A DNA stretch of 64,000 nt from Opeltia flavorubescens (Eukaryota > Ascomycota > Lecanoromycetes > Teloschistales > Teloschistaceae): assembly GCA_000442125.1 (NCBI GenBank), contig KE546968.1, forward strand, positions 1,329,932 to 1,393,931, given 5' to 3'. How positions within the stretch are numbered: position 1 is the stretch's first letter; the number at the start of each line of letters is the position of its first letter. Under the pieces are notes generated by a model. It saw only the letters and a program-made list of their open reading frames with translations. It made no database searches and had not been told where the DNA came from. Of the stretch, positions 53,265-62,500 are shown piece after piece. A program made the translations under genes and the position numbers.

Positions 53265-54571
53265 TTTAATATAAATTATTATTTAAATACTTTTAATAAA
53301 TATTATTTTTATATTTTTTATTTTAATAATAATACTATTAAATTATTTTAAAAGGTTTTTTTAAATTTATATATTATTAATAGTATAATATATTTATTTT
53401 AATTATACTAGTATAATAAACGGTTACTCGTTAAAATAGTTTTTAAAAAATATATATTATAGTCTAATATATTCGCTTAATTATAGTAATTTATAAGTAG
53501 ATTTACTAATTATAATAGTAAATTATATAACTATTTTATTTTATAAATAAAAGTCTAGATTATAATATATTAATAATATATTAATAATATATTTATTATT
53601 TTATATTTAATTTTTATACGCTATATAAAAGCGTATATATTATAATAAATATTATATAATTCTAAAAACTTTACGGGCTATTTATTATTATTTAATTAAA
53701 ATAGATTAATATTATAAGCCTTTTATTATAATTTAATAATTATTAATATAATTATTAAATTTACCGGTATAGTAATTAGTTAATTCTAGAGGTTTTATAT
53801 AAAAAATCCTAGTAATAAAATTAAATAGACGTTTATAAATAATTATTTATTTAAAAAAACTTTTTATTATTATAACAAATTACTATTATTTATAGATCTA
53901 CCCTACTATTATTATAATAGAATTTCTATTATATTTAATAGTGGTATAACGTTTTTTTCCGATTTTATTAAATAAAATAGGCTGGATTTAGTACTAGAAA
54001 TATAGTTTCGCTATTTAAATATATTAATAAATTCGGTTATATTTACAAATTCGTTAAACTATTATAAATCTTCTAGTAAGTCTAAAAAGTAAAAATAAAA
54101 GCTTAAATTATTTTAGGTAAAATTTATAGCTAGTTCTTTAATATAAATTTAAAAGTTTTTATTTTTAAAAATTATAATAGTATTATTATAAAAATTGTTT
54201 ATTATTTTAGTAAAAATTAATAAATATTCGCTTTAATCTATAAAATAAATAGTAATAAAAGTTATATTAATTTAAATTACCCAGCTATTAAAAGATTTCT
54301 ATATTAAAAAATAATATAAGTCTAGATTTTTTTTATAAATATAATCGGTATAAATTTTAAAAATTATTATAAAAGTCTAATTCTATTTTAAAAATCGTTT
54401 AATATATTTTTAGAATTTTTTAATATAGAAAATAGTTATAATAAAAGCTAGTATAATAATAATATCGGTTAAATTCTTTAAATTATTATAAAAGGTATTT
54501 AAAACTTTATTAAAAAAATTAAAAGCTAGAGTATATTTTAATTAATTCTATTAACCGAATATTAATATACT

Positions 54572-54976
54572 AGTATTGGGCCACCGTTCCAGTGGAATTT
54601 TGCTGGTGGCAGCTGGCGGCTGGTAGCTGGTAGGACTGGTAGTTAGCTTAACGCTAAGAATCTTCTTCTACAGTCGCGAATTTTAGAAAGTAGAACTTTC
54701 TTAAAGCGATTACGCAACTAGTTTTTATCTATTTCTTTTAAAAAATAGACTGTTAGAAAATACTTATTAAGTATTTTAAATTAAACTACTTTATACGTTA
54801 TTATATAAAGAAATAATAAAGTTATTTAGCTATAAAAAATTAGCTCTTTTAGTAATTAATAAGGGTAGAATTAATCTAACCGGATTTATAACTGCGGTTA
54901 TTTAATACTAACCGATAAGGTTTATACTTATTTCGGGTCGGGAAGCTAATAAAAGACGTTTTCCAATATATATATA
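54572..54976 (+). mobile_element. Family S element, copy S8 (long type)
   Basis: About 405 bp, closest to S1 and S2, beginning AGTATTGGGCCACCG and ending in the usual CGGGTCGGGAAGC block with a CCAATATATATATAA tail. Inserted in copy D close to its LTR, next to a TA-rich spot. Confidence 0.85.
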
Positions 54977-55111
54977 AAAAATAGTAGTTTAATAAACGAA
55001 AAAGTATTAGGCCTATTTAAAAAATCTAATACTATATAATATATAATAGTATATATAGATAAAAATTAATAGTACTATATTTTATCTAAATTACTTTTAA
55101 TTACTATTATT

Positions 55112-55316
55112 TATTATATAATAAATATAAAGTAATAATATTATATTAAAAATAAAAAATTATTTATTTATAAAATCTATAACTAAATAAATATAGACGC
55201 TAAAAGGCGCTAAACCTAATTAGATAAATATATTTAAAAGGCTTCTTTCGAGCTATAATAGCTATTCAGCCCTATTTATTTTATCAGCTTTTTATCTATA
55301 CAGTATAGCCGTAATA
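55112..55316 (-). repeat. LTR of copy D (5' LTR by coding orientation)
   Basis: 205 bp, strongly AT-converted but alignable along its length to the other family LTRs. Followed by AT-rich sequence leading into the L2 arm. Confidence 0.85.
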
Positions 55317-55419
55317 AATATAAAAAATATTAATTTAAATAATAATAGAATTAATTTATAAAAAATTAATAATTTAAAATTTTTAAAATTTTTATTAGAT
55401 ATATACGTTATTTATTTTA

Positions 55420-56290
55420 AATATAGTTCTATTTTTTATAAATTTTATATTTATTTAGCTTTTAATTTTAAAATTATAGTTTTATAATTAAATAAAAAAA
55501 CTCGAAATTTTTTCAAAATTTTTTTTAAAAAACTTAAAATAATAATTATTATATTTAATATTTTTAATATTTTTAATATTTTATTTAATATTTTTAAAAA
55601 TATAAATTTTAAAAATTATTTTTTTTTAAATAATCTTTTATAAATAATTTTTTAATTTTATTTAGCTTTTTAGTTTTATTAGACTCTTTAGCCCTATTAG
55701 AATTTTCAGCTCTATCAGCTATTTCAGCCCTATAAGCCTTTTTAGTAAACGTAATTTCTTTATCGAAACGGGGCCCCGTTTTGCGGACTTAGAGAAAAAA
55801 ATACGTTAGTGTATTTTTAATATCTAGATAACTATAATAGCTATAAAGAAATAATATATATAGAAAATGTAGTTTTTATACGGCTCTAGCTCGTATTAAA
55901 ATCCAGCGCGCTAGTACTAGCTCCTGGCGCTAAAAAAACCAACGGGGTTTTTTGGGTTTTCAAAATTTGCTAAAACCCACCTCAAAACCCAATCTATTCC
56001 GACGCGTAAAACGTATAATAAAAATCGCTAGTATAAATCTTTTACAGCTAGTAGCGCTACTAGTTTTTATTTAAATTTCAAAATTTTTATACCGTTAAAA
56101 CACGTTTATTAAATACTTTAAATTAGATTATTTTTTTAATTATTATATAAAAAATTAAAGAAGTTATACTAATTATAAAATCTAGTTGAATTTTAAAATT
56201 TCTCGATTATTAAATATAGCTTATTGCGAACAAATAAATAAATAAATAAAAATCTACTTTTTATATAAATTGGATTTTATATTTTTAAAT
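55420..56290 (+). repeat. Family L arm L2
   Basis: Inverted relative to L3 (58030-58700). Landmarks in order are an AT block with CTCGAAATTTTTTC, a tract of short repeats related to TTTCAGCCCTAT (about 55660-55740), a unique insert (about 55747-56020), and the core with CAGCTAGTAGCGCTACTAG and TTATACCGTTAAAACACG. The core is shared with family S. It is non-coding. The limits are approximate because similarity may run further on both sides in AT sequence. Confidence 0.65.
55747..56020. other. GC-richer insert in L2 with a 16-bp perfect palindrome
   Basis: Absent from L3, where the two flanking blocks are adjacent. It contains the perfect palindrome AAACGGGGCCCCGTTT at 55766-55781. Further on, near 55935-55990, there are GGGTTTT and AAAACCC tracts that can pair with each other. 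CpA and TpG are retained. It could be a nested small element. No inverted ends or duplication could be assigned confidently. Confidence 0.5.
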
Positions 56291-56714
56291 TCTATTGTAA
56301 AAAAAGTAGATTAAATTATTTAAATTCTATTTAATAAATAATAAAATAATATAAATATATTTTAAATTTTTTACTAAATAGTATATAATTATATTAAAAT
56401 TTTTAATAATTAAATTTTATAAATTATACTAATTCGGTTTTATATAAAATTATAAAATTTAAATATTTTATAATTTTATTAAAAATATATCGTTTTTTAA
56501 ATTTATTTTATTAATTTATAAAAATCAAACTAATTATTTTTATTTTATTCAAATTTTTATAAATTGAAAGTTTAATATTTATATAAATTATTTAATATTA
56601 TTTTATACAAATTAATATATTAGTTTTATAATTAAATATATTAAATTTTTCTTTTATTATTTATTATAAAATAATTAAAAATAATATAAAATCTTTTCAA
56701 AAAATTTTTAAAAC
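56291..56714. other. AT-rich sequence between L2 and T2
   Basis: No gene or RNA. Part of it may extend the L inverted repeat, but the sequence is too low in complexity to tell. Confidence 0.4.
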
Positions 56715-56716
56715 TA

Positions 56717-57424
56717 CTTTAGGGGACTATACTAGATTTTCAATAAGATATTCTCACGATATTCGCAGCTATATTCGTGAGAATATTATATAAGAATAAT
56801 TATCGTATATACAAGTCCATTATACTATATTCTCTAGAGCATTTATACTAAAATTATGCAATTTTATATAAAAAAGCTTATTTTTACTGTTTAATAATCT
56901 TTTTCTATTACTAATCACTATTTTTTATATTTAATCTGACGGATTTGAACTCTCGACCTACGGCTGACATTTTTTAATTAGTTATAGCTCGCTAGAAACT
57001 GATTACTAAGTAAATCTAATTAAATTTTCTAAAAGCTGAACCGCTACACTATATACTATATTTAAAAATTTTAATTATATAATCAATTTTATAGTACTAG
57101 GTTATTTCTTATAAAAATAAAAGTAGTTTTTTTTAAAATAAACTTTTAATAGTTTGAAAACGCTTTTTAATATCTTAAAAATATTTTTTAATATTTTATA
57201 ATATAATATTTCTCCAGCGATATAACTAGTAATAGGAATTTTTAAAAAATAGTATTTTATTATCTAGTATACAGGCTAGTTTAAAATACAGGTAATTTAT
57301 TTTTACCTACTATTTTAGAAAAAATAAAGTTTTATATAATGTTATAATAAGAGCTAATTAAAATTATATTCCTAAAAAAACAGCTGTAAATTTCTTGTTA
57401 GGAATTAGTAGAATACCTTTAAAG
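56717..57424 (-). mobile_element. Family T TA-flanked MITE, copy T2, with tRNA-like module
   Basis: 708 bp, flanked by TA (56715-56716 and 57425-57426), with ends CTTTAGGGGACT and the complement of CTTTAAAGGTAT. It aligns in reverse along its length to T1 (6632-7340). It also has a perfect 12-bp stem (ATATTCTCACGA at 56748-56759, TCGTGAGAATAT at 56775-56786) that T1 lacks in this form. It is less degraded than its flanks and encodes no transposase. It lies between two inverted L arms. Confidence 0.75.
56941..57051 (-). promoter_or_regulatory. tRNA-like A box / B box pair inside T2
   Basis: On the minus strand the A box is TAGTGTAGCGG (57051-57041) and the B box GTTCAAATCC (56950-56941). The start-to-start distance of 101 bp matches that in T1. 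The T-arm 3' side (CCGTC) and loop (TTCAAAT) are tRNA-like, but the acceptor stem is not formed by the 5' flank. A SINE-like derivative is more likely than a working tRNA gene. Confidence 0.5.
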
Positions 57425-57426
57425 TA

Positions 57427-58029
57427 AATTTTATAGATTTCGATTTTTAATTAAATTAAAATAAATTTTAATATTAAATTTATAAATAAATAATATTTTT
57501 AATATATAGTTTTTTTTTTAAATTATTTTATTTATTATATAATAATAAAATATTATATATATATATATTTTAATAGAATTCAATTTTTTTATAAAATATA
57601 AAATTATTTAAAATTAGATAAAAATAAATAATATTAATATTCAAAAAATATATAATTAAATATATAAAATAAATAAAATTTTTTTATTAAATTATATTTT
57701 TTAAAAAATTATAAATATAATAAAAAAATAAATAATTGTTTTTTTATTTAATTTTTATATATTAAATTTTTTTTTATTTTTATAATATTTTTATAATAAA
57801 TATTATTTAAAGTTTTTAAATTTTTTTTTTTTTTTAAATTTTTATTTTTTATTTAAATTATAAATTTATTATTATTAATTTTTAAATTTTTAATTATTAT
57901 TTATTCTATAAATATTTTTTTTAATTATTACTATAATTATTTTTTAAATAAATTTATAAATTTTTTTAATTTTTTTTTTAATTTTATAAATTTTTATTAA
58001 TCTACTCTTTATATAATAGATTTGGCAAA
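57427..58029. other. AT-rich sequence between T2 and L3
   Basis: Very low complexity, including a TA microsatellite near 57555-57570 and poly-T runs. No gene seen. Confidence 0.5.
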
Positions 58030-58700
58030 AAAAGGGTCCAGCTTATATAAGAAATTGATTTCTACCCGCTTATTTATTAGCTACAAGCTGCGTTTAATAA
58101 GCGAGGAAAATCAAATTTCACCCAGATTTTGCAGTTAAATAACTCGGTCAATTTCGTGCACAGTAACGTGTAAAGTGGCTCAATTTGAAGCGTTTAACGA
58201 GCGCATTCTAACGGTACAGAAATTCTGAAATTTGAATGAAAATTGGTGGCGCTACTAGCTATAGAAGATTTGCGCTGGCGATTTTCATTGTGCGCTCGCT
58301 GAATAAGCTAGTAGGCCTAAATATACTAGTAGGGCTGAAAAGCCTCGTAGGGCTGAAAAATCTAATAGGGCTAAAAAGTCTAATAGAGCTGAAAAAATAA
58401 TAATAATTTTTTTTTAAAAAAAAAATTTTTAAAAATTTATTTAAGGAGGAATAATTAATTTATTTAATTTTTTAATTATTAATTATCTATTTATTCCATT
58501 TAGCAGGAATTAATTATTTCGAATTTTATAATTTTAAAAATTTTAAAATTTAAAAATATTAATTAAAAAATATTAAATAAAATTATTATTAATTTAAAAT
58601 TTTTAAAAATTTTTTTAAAAAAATTTCGGGCTTTTTTATTTAATAAATAAATAAATTTATATTTAAATTTTTTCGTTTTTTATAAAACTTTAATTGCAGA
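58030..58700 (-). repeat. Family L arm L3, best preserved
   Basis: Opposite to L2. Around 58030-58300 it is GC-richer and retains CpA and TpG. Landmarks are CTACCCGCTTATTTATTAG, GTGCACAGTAACGTGTAAAG, the core AACGAGCGCATTCTAACGG, and a tract of repeated GTAGGGCTGAAAA-like units (about 58320-58395). An outer AT block with TTTCGGGCTTTTTTATTTAAT follows. No coding potential. The core is homologous to the middle of family S elements. Confidence 0.7.
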
Positions 58701-59239
58701 TTTTTTAATTAAAAAAATATAATATATATATTTTTTTAACTTTTAAATTATAAATTTATAATTTATATTTTTATTTATATTTTCTAATAACTATTTTATT
58801 TTTTATAATATTTAAAATTAAATATAAAAGAAAATTAATAATTAATAAAAGTTTTAATTTATATATATAATATATAAAAAATTTTTAATAATTCGATTAA
58901 ATTTTATTAATTAAATAATATTAAAAAATTTATTAAATATATATATTATTTATAAATTTATTATTAATATAAATAAAATATTATTTTTATTTATAAATTG
59001 TATAAAATAATAAATAGTATTTATTATTTTTATTTCAAAAATTATATTTTTTTTTTTTAAAAAAAATAATATTTATTATATTTAAAAAAATAGCAATAAA
59101 TTTTTAAAAATTTTATGGAAAAATTTATTTAAAAATATAAATCTATTAATATTATTATTTTAATTATAGTAAATATATTCAATATTTTTTTTATATAAAA
59201 AAAAGAATTTTATTATAAAATATAATAAAAGTTCTTTAA
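58701..59239. other. AT-rich sequence, no gene
   Basis: Near-pure A/T with stops in all frames. Nothing recognisable. Confidence 0.6.
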
Positions 59240-59510
59240 TAATTTTATTACAGTTGGCTATAGTCTAGTTTATTATAATATCGCAGAGCCGTTGTATAAC
59301 TTCGGCCAAGACGTTATATCGCCATATTACACTGGTAGAAAAGGGGGCCTATATAATTAAAGGAATTCCTTTTAATATTTATAGCTCTCTAAATATTAAT
59401 ATATATATATTCTCTATATATAGCTCCGTATATACGATAGTAGAATACTAGACTATTACCTATACTTCTATACAATTTCCCTGCTATTGCATCTTTTTTA
59501 CAAATTTATT
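59240..59510. other. Less degraded island, possibly a lone LTR or promoter remnant
   Basis: A stretch with retained CpA, TpG and CpG in otherwise pure AT sequence. It includes GCAGAGCCGTTGTATAAC and a GGGGGCCTATATAATTAAAGG segment that looks like a TATA-containing promoter. It could run from TGGCTATAG to CTATTGCA, the TG...CA pattern of an LTR. Flanking duplications do not match clearly and there is no second copy in the window. Confidence 0.35.
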
Positions 59511-62500
59511 TTAAAAATATATATTAAATTTTATTTTTTTTATTATTTATATAAAATTTTTTTTAAAATTTTATTTTAAAAATTTATTTTTAATTATTTT
59601 CTTTTAGAATTTAAAAATATAATAGATAAATTTCTATAAAAAATAGTTATTAAAATTAATATAATAATATAATTTTTTAAATTTATATATAAATTTTTAA
59701 TATATTTTTTTTTAATAAATATTAAATTTTATATATATCTATTTTTATTTTTAAATTTACTTTTAATTTCAATATATAATTTTTTTCAAATTTTTATTTT
59801 TAGTTTTTTTTATTTTAAATTTTATAATAATTTTTTTTATATTATTTAAATAATTAAATAATTTTAAAAATTTTTTTTTAATTTATTTATTTGATAAATT
59901 AAATATTAAAATTTTATTTTAATTATTTATTTATTAAATAATAGTTGTAAATTAAATTAAACTAGAATTTAAAATTTTAATTTAAAAAATATTATATTTC
60001 AAATAAATTAAAATAAAATATAAAATAATTTAAAAAAATTAATTTATTTATTAATTAATTTTTTGAATATTATAAAATTTTAATTATTTATAATTTTATT
60101 TCTATTAATATTAAAAATATAATGATTAATATTGGATAATAATATTTGATTATTTTATAAATATATATTTTAAAATTTTAATATAAAATCGATTAGATTT
60201 TTAAATTAAAAATAGCGAAATAAATAGATTAAATTTAAAGTAATTAGTCGAATATCCGCCTAAAATTTATCTAGAAAAATTTAACCTAAAATAGTTGGTA
60301 AATTATTAAAAGCCGTTAGTATTAATATTAAACAAGTTTATTATAGCTAAAAAGCCGATTTCGAATTATAATTCTAATTTTATAATTCGAAAAATCGATT
60401 AATTTAATTAAATTATAAATTAAATTATATTATAAATTAAAAAAATTATTATAATAAATAACTACTATTATTATTCTTTTATAAATTGCCTATTAAAAAA
60501 ACTATAACGATTAATTAATTTATATTTAACGATATTATAATTTATAATTATAAAAAAAAATAGAATATTAAATATTTAATATTAGAAAAAAAAAAAACTA
60601 TAATATTTACTAGATAAAACGGCTATTAAAAGAATATAATATTTATTTATATTTTTAACTATTTTATTTATATTATCCGTTTTATTTATTACTTTATTTT
60701 AATTTTTTAATTATTCGAATCGACGATTATTAAAAATAATATTCTAATTATTAAAATATTTATTTTATTAATAATTTATTTATTATTTATTATTTTATTA
60801 ATAATTTTATTTTTATTTTATAATATTAATTATATATTTTTTCGAATATTTCGATTTTTTTTATAAAACTTTATACTAAAATTAAATTTTCTAAAATTTT
60901 AATATATATATACAATTTTATATTTATTAATTATAAAAATTAAATTAATTATATATTTTAATTTATAATTCTTTTTTAAATAAATAATAATAATATATTT
61001 TAAAATCTATAGTATTAATTTTTTCTATTTTATATTTTATATATTCTATATTATATAATTTTTAATTTATTATTTTTTTATTATTTTAAAAATTAATCTT
61101 TTAAATCTTTTAATAAATTTATTAATAAAATTTAAATTTTTTTTATTATTATTTAATTTTTATTACGATTTTATTATAGAGTATCGTGGAAAATATATAT
61201 TAAAGTATTATTATCGAATTAAATCTAGCGCGTCTTGGTATTTTTAAATATTTTATAGCGATTTTATAAAAGTTTAATAATTAATTTTATAATTATTAAC
61301 TTTTTATATTATATATATACTATATTTTTCTCAATAATAGTAATTATAGAAATTTATAATATTTCTATATTTTTATTTATTAATTCTATTTATATTTATT
61401 ATATACTAGTTAATAATATTTCAAATATTTCGATAGAAATTTATTATTTTCCGTTTATTAAAATTAAATAAATATTTTTTATATATTATATTACCTATTT
61501 ATCTAATTATTTTTCTATTCTATCTATTTATCAATTACTATTAATTATTCGATTGTTTTTTATTTAAATTATATAGAGTATATTTAATAAAATAAATTTA
61601 AATAGTATAAATTTTAAAAATATTACTAAAAAATTTTATATAAATATAAAATTTTATAGTTATTATAGATATAAATATTATTTCAATATATTATTAAATT
61701 ATATAAAGGAATTTAAACTATAATTAGCTAATAAAAAAATTTAATAAATAATCGATTCTATTATTAAATAGATTAATAGAAAAAATAAATAAAATAAATT
61801 TATATTTTAAAATTATAAAAACTTTATTCTATTATTAATATATTTAATTAAATAAAATTAAATATAATATAATTAAATATTTAAATAATATTTATAATAA
61901 ATTTTATAAATTTAAAAATAAAATTAAAAAATTTACTCGTTTATAATATAATAATAACTAAAAAAGTCTAGAAAATATATAAAAGAAATAGGGATATTTT
62001 AATACTATTCCGTTTATTCCGCTACTAAATTTTTTATTATTTTCTAGTATAATTATAAAGAATTTCCTCGCTATTTTATTTACTAGCTAAAATTATAATA
62101 ATATACTATTAATATTAGCGCTAAATTGAAATTACTAGATATACGTTATCTGAATTTCTATTTATTAAAAACTATTTATAATAAAAATAATTTTATTATT
62201 ATAAAATAGAATATCTATTTTTATAATATAAATTTCTTTATTAATATAGTTAAAAATATTATATAAATAGAAAATACGGTATTAATATACTAAAATTTAT
62301 ATTTATATCTTCGCGGTAGTATTTAAATATAGTTTTTTATAAAATTAAATAATTTCTAGCGAAATAGCCTATAAATAAACGAGAATCTGGATTTCTAAAA
62401 GGAAAAACTAGTTATTAAATTTAAAATATATTAATTAAATATATTAAATCTATTTAATATAAATTAATTTACTAGTAAAAATATAAAAAAATAGTATTTT

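Larger units (their letters stand above)
52150..55316 (-). mobile_element. Ty3/Gypsy fossil, copy D, truncated, with two S inserts
   Basis: Aligns in the same orientation as A from the A-position of about 25511 to the right end, including the right LTR (55112-55316). Coding orientation is minus, so this is the 5' LTR and gag part; pol and the other LTR are absent. S7 is inserted at 52884 and S8 at 54572. It begins exactly where copy C's LTR ends. The most AT-converted of the four copies, and broken throughout. Confidence 0.85.

Noticed and set aside
5670-54976. Family S as Helitrons (reverse orientation gives a hairpin followed by CTAG in half of the copies)
   Set aside because: The bases after the conserved GTGCT vary (AG, TA, CG, AC), so they belong to the flank and not to the element. 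The other end does not start with TC. Insertion between A and T is also not consistent.
5670-54976. Family S as a classic TIR MITE
   Set aside because: The AGCACTGGG start and the CCAATATATAT end are not inverted repeats, and empty-site comparison gives no firm duplication beyond TA.
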